Source of the DNA: a virus
Strand: one strand, 5' to 3'
Virus record (IMG/VR): IMGVR_UViG_3300028388_002818
Location: 1 to 51,538 of that record
Length of the DNA stretch: 51,538 nucleotides
Positions 8,465 through 15,205 of this stretch are shown in pieces. Under the pieces are notes generated by a model, which searched no databases, was not told where the DNA came from, and saw nothing but the letters and a program-made list of their open reading frames with translations. Both the position numbers and the translations under genes were made by a program. Position 1 is the first letter of the stretch; each line of letters starts with the position of its first letter.

Positions 8465-8503
8465 TTTTTCGCCTCAAGCCCATTTTTTCTTTGAGGCGAA
8501 AAA
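8465..8503. repeat. 13 bp perfect inverted repeat upstream of the polymerase promoter
   Basis: Arms TTTTTCGCCTCAA (8465-8477) and TTGAGGCGAAAAA (8491-8503) flank a 13-base centre. The T runs are on the outer 5' side of the arms, so it is not a terminator on either strand. Its place, 4 bp from the -35 box of the polymerase promoter and just before a possible plus-strand -35 box at 8506, suggests an operator between divergent promoters. Confidence 0.5.
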
Positions 8504-8505
8504 CC

Positions 8506-8534
8506 TTGCAGGGCGTAGGTCTTGCGCTTACGCT
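8506..8534 (+). promoter_or_regulatory. Possible plus-strand promoter for the leader at 8540-8632
   Basis: TTGCAG (8506-8511), a 17 bp spacer and TACGCT (8529-8534). The -10 box is weak. It would start a transcript near 8541 that reaches the terminator at 8608-8632 after about 90 bases. Confidence 0.35.
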
Positions 8535-8535
8535 T

Positions 8536-8589
8536 ATGAGAGAACTCCTGCGACCCCTACTAAATGAAAGTTTAATAGGTGAAGGCTAA
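8536..8589 (+). other. Candidate leader ORF (17 codons, Leu-rich) before a terminator
   Basis: A short frame reads MRELLRPLLNESLIGEG and stops 18 bases before the terminator stem. It has no visible ribosome site, and its ATG lies upstream of the start expected from the weak promoter at 8506, so translation is doubtful. It is listed because a Leu-rich ORF, a terminator and an alternative pairing occur together (8545-8554 with 8614-8623). Confidence 0.25.
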
Positions 8590-8607
8590 AGCTCCTCGAA
8601 CATTTTT

Positions 8608-8632
8608 AACCCCGTCGCAGGGGTTTCTTTTT
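8608..8632 (+). terminator. Rho-independent terminator upstream of the KTSC gene
   Basis: Plus-strand stem AACCCC (8608-8613), a 6-base loop GTCGCA, then GGGGTT (8620-8625) and TCTTTTT. No full-length plus-strand gene ends here, so it ends a short leader transcript. Loop and right arm (8614-8623) can instead pair with CTCCTGCGAC at 8545-8554, 10 bp with one G-T pair. Confidence 0.75.
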
Positions 8633-8679
8633 GCCCTCTGTGCTGTGCTACAATAGACACATCACAGAAAGGTAAAGAT

Positions 8680-8775
8680 ATGAGATTTCTACTAAACTTA
8701 TTCCGTCGCCAACCTAAACCCGTAGTTATGCCTTGTGATTGTGCAGGGTGCAGGGAGCTGTATCATGCCGATTAA
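8680..8775 (+). CDS. Small cysteine-containing protein (31 aa), hypothetical
   Basis: A short ORF with an AGAAAGG ribosome site 7 bases before its ATG. A TACAAT -10-like box (8649-8654) lies upstream but has no good -35 box. It reads MRFLLNLFRRQPKP followed by a Cys-rich end (CDCAGC). Its stop overlaps the ATG of the KTSC gene (8765), which is typical of coupled phage genes. The PCDCAGC motif could bind a metal. No family is recognised, and the size makes it uncertain. Confidence 0.5.
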   Translation: MRFLLNLFRRQPKPVVMPCDCAGCRELYHAD

Positions 8776-9190
8776 GAATTCGCCCTCGATGACCGTAAGC
8801 GGGTTGCCTACTGCGCCAGGTTTCAACTCAAAGCCTAAGCCATTTCCTCGTGGCGTCTCTGCGTCTGATACGTTCGCCACAAGCGTGAACCCTGCCCTCA
8901 ATAAAGGTCCTATGAAGCGCGTTCTCTCACGCTTCTACATGAAGGATAAGGAAGGCAGGCGCGGTGCCGTAGAGGTGGCTTACTTTAGCTCTAGCAACGT
9001 GGCTATTGGCTCTTATGACCACGCCAAGAAGATATTGAGCATCACGTTCAAGGGCAGAGGTCGCCCCTCTGTTTATGAGTATTACCAAGTGCCTAAAAAT
9101 TATTGGGAGGCTATGAAGCGAGCTTCAAGTGTGGGTCGCTTTCATTATGCCGCCATAAGAAAGCGCTTCCACTATCGGCGCGTCAGGTAG
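8765..9190 (+). CDS. KTSC-domain protein (141 aa)
   Basis: The C-terminal 75 residues match the KTSC domain pattern: a SSNVAIGSYDHAKKILSITF strand pair, then VYEYYQVPKNYWEAM and a final SSVGRFHYAAIRKRF with the K-T-S-C-like loop region. KTSC domains occur in phage and bacterial proteins next to RNA- or DNA-related enzymes; their exact role is unknown. The N-terminal 60 residues are Pro/Ser-rich and low in structure. The ATG at 8765 is supported by AGGGAG 8 bases upstream. The gene converges on the 9183-9464 gene, overlapping it by 8 bases. Confidence 0.8.
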   Translation: MPIKNSPSMTVSGLPTAPGFNSKPKPFPRGVSASDTFATSVNPALNKGPMKRVLSRFYMKDKEGRRGAVEVAYFSSSNVAIGSYDHAKKILSITFKGRGRPSVYEYYQVPKNYWEAMKRASSVGRFHYAAIRKRFHYRRVR

Positions 9191-9464
9191 CCTCGTCTCT
9201 ACTGTAAAGCAGGGCGGTCCCCTTCAAAGGTAGTTGAAGGCAACGCGGGTTCACGGCGAACTCCCTATCGAGCTTGTCGGCAATAAACTCGTCAGCCTCT
9301 TCCTCGGTGAGCGTGAAGCCCATAGAAATCTTTTGCCAAATCGCGCCAGGTTTAGCCGCCTTCTCAGGTAGCTCAGAGGGGTACATCTCGCGCTTGATAT
9401 AGAAATAGACGGCGGTGCGTGTATCGACCACCTTGAATATAAAGAATACCTTGTCTTCGTCCAT
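9183..9464 (-). CDS. Hypothetical protein (93 aa)
   Basis: Unrecognised small protein with a GAGG ribosome site before the ATG at 9464. The N-terminal half looks like beta strands (KVFFIFKVVDTRTAVYFYIK). The C-terminal half contains a helical EEEADEFIADKLDREF segment. It lies 139 bases downstream of the DUF669-like gene, with a stable UUCG-capped hairpin between them, so its expression may be lower than that of its neighbour or uncoupled from it. Confidence 0.7.
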   Translation of the reverse strand: MDEDKVFFIFKVVDTRTAVYFYIKREMYPSELPEKAAKPGAIWQKISMGFTLTEEEADEFIADKLDREFAVNPRCLQLPLKGTALLYSRDEAT

Positions 9465-9499
9465 GTTAGCCTCGCAGTTAAGGGTGCTAGATAGACTAA

Positions 9500-9530
9500 G
9501 ACCCCGCAGTCTCCGAAGAGGTGCGAGGTC
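9500..9530 (-). other. UUCG-capped RNA hairpin between two minus-strand genes
   Basis: On the minus strand GACCTCGCA pairs with TGCGGGGTC (9 bp, one G-T pair). Inside it CTC-TTCG-GAG forms a classic very stable tetraloop. No strong T run follows, so it may be a processing or mRNA-stability structure, or a weak terminator, in the 139-base gap. Confidence 0.5.
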
Positions 9531-9603
9531 CTAGCCTACCTAACCTTGCAACACCTGACTCAAACCTCTCACAGTAAAAAGTCAGGGGAGTTTTGTTATG
9601 CTC

Positions 9604-10059
9604 TTAGTCGAGCTGCTCCGCATCTTCGGGTGCTGAACGGAAATCACAGAGAGTGAAGTCATTTCCCTTGCGGGTCTGAATAATGCGAGCGTTGCAGTAA
9701 ACCTTGATGCCTGAGAGGTGGCTACGACCTGTGCTGTCGTCCTTCTCAAAGGCGCGGTCAACCATCTCGTCGGTCAAGGCTGAGTCGGGAATATCAAGCA
9801 CGTTGCAGATGAAGCCACGGATATTCTTTGCCGCTGTGTCTGTGTCGGTCATTTGAAGCCATGTACGCTCAGAGCCGCGAGGTGAATCACATGAGTCCTC
9901 AGCGTCGAGAACAATGAACTCAGCGGCGACGAACTCACGACCCTTGCGGTTCTCACCCTCAACGAAGTCCTTAATCTCAAGAAGGTAACGACCTGGCGCA
10001 GTGATGTACTCAGACTGACGGCGGGCTTGTGTTGCTTTAACTTGGTCACGGAAACCCAT
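9604..10059 (-). CDS. DUF669-like candidate single-stranded DNA-binding protein (151 aa)
   Basis: The pattern PGRYLLEIKDFVEG, then EFVAAEFIVLDAE, then a late IKVYCNARIIQTRKGNDFTLCDF strand set and an acidic C-terminal tail (SAPEDAEQLD) fits the DUF669/phage SSB type, an OB-fold with an acidic tail that recruits partners. It lies among the polymerase and primase-helicase genes, as expected for an SSB. The start at 10059 has AGAGGAA close upstream, and a good promoter precedes it. DUF669 has no proven biochemistry in many phages, so the SSB role is an inference. Confidence 0.55.
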   Translation of the reverse strand: MGFRDQVKATQARRQSEYITAPGRYLLEIKDFVEGENRKGREFVAAEFIVLDAEDSCDSPRGSERTWLQMTDTDTAAKNIRGFICNVLDIPDSALTDEMVDRAFEKDDSTGRSHLSGIKVYCNARIIQTRKGNDFTLCDFRSAPEDAEQLD

Positions 10060-10144
10060 AGGTTCCTCTCTTTCTGTCTCTGTTGGGCGTCTTGCGCCTC
10101 TATGTGTTTATCAGCCGCTCTACTTAATGGCGACCTTACACACA

Positions 10145-10173
10145 AAGATAGCGACCTAGCGGTCGCCCTGCAA
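10145..10173 (-). promoter_or_regulatory. Sigma70-like promoter for the DUF669-like gene
   Basis: Minus strand TTGCAG (10168-10173), a 17 bp spacer and TATCTT (10145-10150). A 6 bp inverted repeat (GCGACC and GGTCGC, 10151-10166) fills the spacer and could be an operator. Confidence 0.6.
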
Positions 10174-10210
10174 CTTTATTTTGCGTCTAACAGAGAAATA
10201 ATAGAGAGGT

Positions 10211-10237
10211 AGGGGCTAACCCCTTGTAATCATTACA
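10211..10237. promoter_or_regulatory. Hairpin plus palindrome TGTAATCATTACA at a gene end
   Basis: A short stem AGGGG-CTAA-CCCCT (10211-10224) is followed by the 13 bp palindrome TGTAATCATTACA (10225-10237), which overlaps the stop codon of the 10233-11171 gene. The hairpin may weakly end that transcript. The palindrome shares half-sites with 528-541. Confidence 0.4.
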
Positions 10238-11171
10238 GACCTAAGCGTCGATGCGCCTTAGAAATCTTATCCTCAATCACTTTAGTGTCGGTTCCTAGCT
10301 CTACCACCGTGTCCGTGAAGCCCTGTTTGATGTTCTCAAACATCTCGTCTAAATCATCACCCGCTACCGTGCAGGTCTTAGCGGCGGCGAGTAAATCGAA
10401 CTGCGCTTGGTCATAAGAGGCGAGCGTGGGGAAGTTCTTTGAGATTTCTTTAACGCGCTTGGCGGTGAAGTCTTCGTTGGCTTTGAGCTGTTCAACGATT
10501 GCGCGAACCTTAGCGGTCTGCGCCGACTTCTTGGTTGCCCACCCTGCGAACCCTCGTCTGTTCATAATCTCAACGATTTGGGGGCGGGTAAGGCTCATAG
10601 GCTTGCCGTTGCGGTCCTCTCGGCACAAGAGGCAAGCGCGAACCAAAGTCTCAGCGGTGCAAGTCATAGGGTCTTCGTTAAGAACCCACTTGAAAATGTC
10701 GTGAATATCACCGTTGAGGTCATCGCCCTTGTAGAAAGAAATGCCTGTGAACAAAGAGCAAGTGCCACCCTGCACCTGGCGCATAGAGGCTGTGTTTGTA
10801 GGCGCGGGTGCAGGGGCTGTAAACGAAGGCAAGCTGTAGTCAGGCGCGTCTACCTCGACCGTCACAGACTCTTGAGGCTCAGGTGCAGGCTCTTGAGGCT
10901 CAGGTGCAGGCTCTTGAGGTGCAGGCTCTTGAGGCTCTTGAGGCTCTTGAGGCTCTTGAGGCTCTTGAGGCTCTTGAGGCTCTTGAGGTGCAGGGCTTGT
11001 GTTGAACAGCTTGTAGCCTGTGCTAATCACCTTGCGGGTATCTTTGAGCCACAAATCAAAGTCGGCGCAGTCACCTTCGGGGACCGTGAAGCGAAGCGCC
11101 TCTGACAATTGCTCTAACGCGGTCATAAGAGGCTCAGCGAGAGCCGTGTTCTTTTCGTTTAGCTTGAACAT
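10233..11171 (-). CDS. Hypothetical protein (312 aa) with Pro-Gln-Glu repeat linker
   Basis: Unrecognised. Two folded parts are separated by a low-complexity linker (residues about 60-105) made of PQE tripeptides and APEPQE blocks. The N-terminal part has a helical LMTALEQLSEALRF segment. The C-terminal part (about 130-312) contains CTAETLVRACLLCRED, with two cysteines, and a helical end. Its ATG at 11171 has AAGGAAAC upstream and it lies 13 bases after the primase-helicase, so it belongs to the replication operon. The linker DNA is a run of identical nonamers and may vary in length between isolates. Confidence 0.75.
   Translation of the reverse strand: MFKLNEKNTALAEPLMTALEQLSEALRFTVPEGDCADFDLWLKDTRKVISTGYKLFNTSPAPQEPQEPQEPQEPQEPQEPQEPAPQEPAPEPQEPAPEPQESVTVEVDAPDYSLPSFTAPAPAPTNTASMRQVQGGTCSLFTGISFYKGDDLNGDIHDIFKWVLNEDPMTCTAETLVRACLLCREDRNGKPMSLTRPQIVEIMNRRGFAGWATKKSAQTAKVRAIVEQLKANEDFTAKRVKEISKNFPTLASYDQAQFDLLAAAKTCTVAGDDLDEMFENIKQGFTDTVVELGTDTKVIEDKISKAHRRLGL
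10924..10986. repeat. Tandem repeat, seven copies of a 9 bp unit
   Basis: The unit GGCTCTTGA is repeated seven times without change and encodes Pro-Gln-Glu triplets on the minus strand. Related but imperfect units extend to about 10867. Slippage here would change linker length in frame. Confidence 0.9.
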
Positions 11172-11184
11172 ATTTCTTGTTTCC

Positions 11185-14130
11185 TTAGCGGTTGACGTTC
11201 ACGAGGGTCTTGATTGTCTCAGCGAGAGAAATCTTAACGATAGCGTTGCCCTCATTGAAGCGTTGAAGCAAACCATCGAAGCGAGCCTTGTCATCATCAG
11301 GGAGGGTCACAGCGCCACTCTGCACCATCTCGATAGCCTCTTCTGCGGTCTGTGCGGCGGTCACAACTGCCTTCTTCTTCTGAGGCTCACGGCGAGGCTC
11401 TTTCTTGGGCTTTGAAGCCTTAGTGGTCTTAGGCTTGGCGACCGCGCCTTGATATTCCCACACCATGCGACCGTTCGTTTTACGGCGTGACCAACCGTTC
11501 TGAGAAAGAAGATTCGAGAGCGTAAGGCTACCAATCTTTAGTGTGGGGTCAGCCTGCTTCAACTCAGACATAACCGACGTGCTTTGCAGGGTGAGTTGAC
11601 CGTTCTTGATGTAACGCTCAAGAATCTCAGAAATAGCCTCGTTAACAACATCAGCGGGGCTAAACTTGAGGTTAAGCTCGTCTTGCAAGGCTCGCTCTTC
11701 TTGGGTGAGGTTCCAATCTTCGACAACCGCGCCTTGATAGTATGAGAGGTGAGTCTTGCGGGTTTGAGGGATATGTTGACCCAAGACAACACGCTGATAA
11801 GCCTCTGCGTAAAGCTGAGGGATAGCCGCCTCCATAGCAGGCTTGTCCCAACGCTCACCGTTAGGTCCACGGTGGTAGTCTTTGTAGAAGTTGACCACCA
11901 TAAAGCGGCGGTTGCCTGTGGGGTCTTTCAAACAGATTTCTTGGTTGGTAGTACCCACGAAGTAGGTGGCGCGGTCAAACAAGGTACGGTTCTTCGCGTA
12001 AGCCTCGCGCTGTGACTCAGACCCCTTCGTCAAGAAGCTCTTAATGGTGTTCATATCATGCTTCGTCATGGAAGCCATTTCGGGAATCTCAGCGACCATC
12101 TTGCCTCGAAGCTGAGCCATAAGGTCAGCAGGTTTGTCGAACGCAAGCTCCGATTCTGAGAAATACTCACGCCCAACGTACTGCGCGGCACCGAGAAGCG
12201 CGGCTAGGGTTGACTTGCCGTCTTCTTGCTTGCCTGCAAAGACGAGCATTGTCTGAAACATCACAGGGTCTGAGGGCATAGTGTAGGTGGCGCGAACGAT
12301 AGAGAGCATGGCGGTGCGACCGTAGGCGGCGTAAATCTTATAGTTCTCATGGGTCTTAGGCATATTCAGAAGCTCAGGCAACCAAGTGTCGAGCCTATTC
12401 TTACCGTCCCAAGCCACGCTCTCGATCCAAGTGTGAACAGGGTCAACACCACGCATATTGGCGTAGAGGTTAATCTGAGCGTGAAGCCATGTGGTAGACA
12501 CTACGCGGTTAAAGTAGCTCTCTTGAAGCGCGTTGCCGATGTAAGTCTCGTGCATATCGTTAATGGGAACCCACATATCTGAGGCAATATGGCGAGCCAC
12601 GAAGCTGTTAGGGTTGTTGATTTCGATATGCAACTTGGCTGAAACCTCAACTCGGTTCAAGCGGGTGTTTGTGCGAATCTGCCCCATGAAGCGAGGGTCA
12701 CGGTCAAGAATAACAAAGAGGTTAGTGCCTGAAACGACAACACGCCCCTTCTCGTCAAGCACAAGCTGAGAGAAGAGAGAGCCACGATAAACCCAATGAC
12801 CCACAAGGTGACCGCTACCGTCTTTATCGTGCCACGCTTCGGGGGTGATGTGGCTGTATTTCTGAACGTCACAAATGAAGCGCAAAGCGCCACGGTCGTC
12901 GTTGGGGTCTTTACGAACCCACGCGTTAAGTGAGCTGTTAGAAATCCAATCAAGACGGCAAGGGGTGAGCTTCTCCATGCCCTTCCACTCGCCTGTAGTC
13001 TCGGTTGTGACCAAGCCCATCTGCTTGAATTGGTCCCACGCCTCAGCGACCTCTTCAACGGTGAAGGTCTTCTCAGCGCCACTCGCGTCTTTGATTGTGA
13101 TTGTCTCGTCACCCGAAATCACATAAGGCTTGAACTCTTTAGCCTTCTTAGGGCGACCACCCTTGTTCTTCTTGGCGGCGTCGCGTGGCTTGCTCTTCGC
13201 TTCTTCCTCTTTAGCCGCAGGGATAACGAAATCAGCGCAGGTGAGGCGCGTGTTCTCGTCGGTCAAGGGGTTGCCATTGGCGTCTTTCAAGTCGAGCTTG
13301 GCGACCGTCTTAGGTGAGCGAGCGTTCTTGCCGTTGATAGTGCCGATGTTGCGCGTGGCGGCGGTCCCAATCTGAGAGAGCTTATTATCGAGCGTGTAGC
13401 CGAACTTCTTACCGAAAGCCGCGTTGAGCTTCTTGTAAGCCACCTTCATCTCGTCGATGTTAGCCTTAGCGTCTTGACCCTCAGCGGCGAAAGAAAGACC
13501 GCTCTCGCCCCAACCGTCATTATCATCAAGGAAGTAGTGAAGGTGATACCCTGTGCCTGAGTAGGTGGCGATTGTGGGGAGCTTGCCGTTTAACTGCTCA
13601 GAAATGAAGGCGATGTGTGTAGGCAGAAGCTCTGTGACAAGCTGAGTGAGGTGAGGCGCGGGTTGGTAGGTGAGGTACGCCTTAATCACTGCGGTGGTGG
13701 CGGGGAGCTTAGCCTTGAACTCTTCGGGGTCAAGTGAGTCTGAGGCGTCATTGACGTTGATGACCTCACCCTTGCTTGTGGTGTAGACCTGCGTGATTGA
13801 GTGTTGAGCGAAGAACTCTTTGGCGCGAGCCACGAAGAGGGGAAGGAAGCGGTTGCCGTCAGCGCCTGTGCCGTCAAGCACAACGTCAACAAGGTCACAG
13901 TCGAAGACCACCGAGGTAGCCTTGACGAGATTTGAACGCTTCAAAGAGCTGTTATCAAGGAACACGCCTGTGACCTCAAAGTAGTCATTGAGCGAGGTGC
14001 CTGAGTCAACGCGGAAGGTAGAGAAGCTCTTGCCTGTGTAGGTGAAGCGAGGTGAGCCGTCAGCGTCTTTCATCTCAGCAAGGTGGGTGGGCATGGGACC
14101 GACAACGGCGGGACGATTATGTGAAGCCAT
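11185..14130 (-). CDS. Primase-helicase, AEP-like primase fused to VirE/D5-type ATPase (981 aa)
   Basis: Likely makes primers and unwinds the fork. The N-terminal third has features of archaeo-eukaryotic primase folds: VVFDCDLVDVVLD, TGYHLHYFLDD and TRNIGTINGKN. After a Lys-rich linker (about 310-330) comes a VirE-like P-loop ATPase: the Walker A GKQEDGKST near residue 635, acidic EIPEMAS, then FVGTTNQ and TGNRRFMVV, which are sensor and arginine-finger-like blocks of superfamily 3-related helicases. A C-terminal winged-helix-like region (LSNLLSQNGWSRRK) precedes a basic tail. The ATG at 14130 has AGGAG upstream and a strong promoter at 14193-14220. Confidence 0.88.
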   Translation of the reverse strand: MASHNRPAVVGPMPTHLAEMKDADGSPRFTYTGKSFSTFRVDSGTSLNDYFEVTGVFLDNSSLKRSNLVKATSVVFDCDLVDVVLDGTGADGNRFLPLFVARAKEFFAQHSITQVYTTSKGEVINVNDASDSLDPEEFKAKLPATTAVIKAYLTYQPAPHLTQLVTELLPTHIAFISEQLNGKLPTIATYSGTGYHLHYFLDDNDGWGESGLSFAAEGQDAKANIDEMKVAYKKLNAAFGKKFGYTLDNKLSQIGTAATRNIGTINGKNARSPKTVAKLDLKDANGNPLTDENTRLTCADFVIPAAKEEEAKSKPRDAAKKNKGGRPKKAKEFKPYVISGDETITIKDASGAEKTFTVEEVAEAWDQFKQMGLVTTETTGEWKGMEKLTPCRLDWISNSSLNAWVRKDPNDDRGALRFICDVQKYSHITPEAWHDKDGSGHLVGHWVYRGSLFSQLVLDEKGRVVVSGTNLFVILDRDPRFMGQIRTNTRLNRVEVSAKLHIEINNPNSFVARHIASDMWVPINDMHETYIGNALQESYFNRVVSTTWLHAQINLYANMRGVDPVHTWIESVAWDGKNRLDTWLPELLNMPKTHENYKIYAAYGRTAMLSIVRATYTMPSDPVMFQTMLVFAGKQEDGKSTLAALLGAAQYVGREYFSESELAFDKPADLMAQLRGKMVAEIPEMASMTKHDMNTIKSFLTKGSESQREAYAKNRTLFDRATYFVGTTNQEICLKDPTGNRRFMVVNFYKDYHRGPNGERWDKPAMEAAIPQLYAEAYQRVVLGQHIPQTRKTHLSYYQGAVVEDWNLTQEERALQDELNLKFSPADVVNEAISEILERYIKNGQLTLQSTSVMSELKQADPTLKIGSLTLSNLLSQNGWSRRKTNGRMVWEYQGAVAKPKTTKASKPKKEPRREPQKKKAVVTAAQTAEEAIEMVQSGAVTLPDDDKARFDGLLQRFNEGNAIVKISLAETIKTLVNVNR

Positions 14131-14192
14131 GATTTAACTCCTGGCGGTATGAGAGGTTTGGTGAGGGTCAACCGAAGACCCTACACACACCA

Positions 14193-14220
14193 AATATAAT
14201 ACTCTCATACCATATTGCAA
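14193..14220 (-). promoter_or_regulatory. Sigma70-like promoter for the primase-helicase operon
   Basis: Minus strand TTGCAA (14215-14220), a 16 bp spacer and TATATT (14193-14198). The leader would be about 55 bases. A bulged hairpin (CTTA-CACC with GGTG-TAAG, 14243-14267) lies between this promoter and the stop of the upstream gene at 14277. Confidence 0.6.
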
Positions 14221-14276
14221 GTAGGTTTTGTGGAAAGTTACGCTTATCACCGAAAGTATGGTGTAAGTGATTGGAA

Positions 14277-14876
14277 TCATTGAGGAAGATTTCTGAGGTT
14301 AATTACAGCTCGCGTTGCCCTAGCGAGTGTGGGCGTGGCATAAACACTGCCCGTGAACTCAGCGAACGCCTCTTTAGCCTCAGCGGTAAGGTAGGCGGTC
14401 ACCATATCAAGGTGCTGTAGAGGGTCACGCGGCTTTGAGCGGTCTGCGTGTTGCACCGCCTTGAACATCAACTCACCTGACACACTATTTATGAGCCACG
14501 ATAGATAGTCAGCGCTGTAAATGGCGCAACCCCTATTACGAGGGAGTTCTTGCGCCACGTCAAGCTCCCGCACCCAAGAGAGTGCGAATTCGGTTGTCGC
14601 GTGGGTGATACTGTCAATCAAGCTCACGCCGAACAGAACGGCGCTGTCAATATCTAGCCCGAACACAACGTGGGCGAACTGCGGGATTTCTAGGTTGAGC
14701 AAGCTGATAAGCTGAGTCATATACGCGGCGCGTGGGAGTGGCGTGAACATTTCTTCGTCATGGAGCTTGTGAGCCACATCATACTTCACTGCAAGAAGCT
14801 CATGTTGGTCATGCTCTATCAGCTCTTCAACGTCTATTCGGTTGTAGTCAGGTGCGAACGCTTTGAGTGGGTTCAT
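14277..14876 (-). CDS. Hypothetical protein (199 aa) behind structured leader element 1
   Basis: Unrecognised. The ATG at 14876 has GGAGG 7 bases upstream. The protein is mostly helical and acidic at the start (VEELIEHDQHELLAVKYDVAHKL), with a hydrophobic middle (HVVFGLDIDSAVLFGVSLIDSI) that could be a buried core or membrane-associated. It is the first gene of the leftward replication region. It lies 21 bases downstream of the 138 bp element that is homologous to the one before the 35800 gene, so both genes may share a control mechanism. Confidence 0.75.
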   Translation of the reverse strand: MNPLKAFAPDYNRIDVEELIEHDQHELLAVKYDVAHKLHDEEMFTPLPRAAYMTQLISLLNLEIPQFAHVVFGLDIDSAVLFGVSLIDSITHATTEFALSWVRELDVAQELPRNRGCAIYSADYLSWLINSVSGELMFKAVQHADRSKPRDPLQHLDMVTAYLTAEAKEAFAEFTGSVYATPTLARATRAVINLRNLPQ

Positions 14877-14897
14877 GTTGGTCCTCCGAGGTGGTTT

Positions 14898-15035
14898 AGG
14901 GAGGGTAGGGAACCCTGTTCTCAGAGTCAAGGGGACTATAGAAAAACCCCCTTATCACTACTACTGCACCGATAGCGTTTTAGGGTTTTTTCGCTTTGCA
15001 CAGACTTTGCCTAGAGTGGGGTCCCTACCCTCCCT
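14898..15035 (-). ncRNA. Structured leader element 1 (138 bp, closing stem of 14 bp)
   Basis: Perfect 14 bp arms AGGGAGGGTAGGGA (14898-14911) and TCCCTACCCTCCCT (15022-15035) enclose 110 bases. A second nested pairing, AAAAACCC (14942-14949) with GGGTTTTT (14983-14990), lies inside. Read on the minus strand it aligns with element 2 (35645-35783): both have C-T-N-T-A-G-G, then AAAGTCTG, then a GCG and an A-run followed by CCC at the same offset. It ends 21 bases before the ATG at 14876. RNA function is inferred; a DNA site such as an origin is the alternative. Confidence 0.6.
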
Positions 15036-15118
15036 GAGAAATGCAAAACCCAAGCATTATTCACGACTTACGAGACACAGACACAGACCCAAGCCGTCAC
15101 ACACAACCTGGCGCTATT

Positions 15119-15177
15119 GCTTCATTTATAGCGCTAAAAAGTGGCTACCGCACCGCCGCTTGTGGTATAAATGAAGC
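15119..15177. promoter_or_regulatory. 12 bp inverted repeat overlapping an extended -10 promoter
   Basis: Arms GCTTCATTTATA (15119-15130) and TATAAATGAAGC (15166-15177) are perfect complements, 35 bp apart. The right arm contains the TATAAA -10 box, preceded by TGG (extended -10, 15163-15171), that would drive the nuclease-helicase-terminase operon. This looks like a two-site operator or looping repressor site. Confidence 0.5.
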
Positions 15178-15205
15178 ATCACATAATCACAGAGAGGCAA
15201 GAATC

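Noticed and set aside
8352-8567. 71-codon plus-strand frame across the polymerase promoter
   Set aside because: It overlaps the start of the polymerase gene and its promoter, has no ribosome site and has an unlikely composition.
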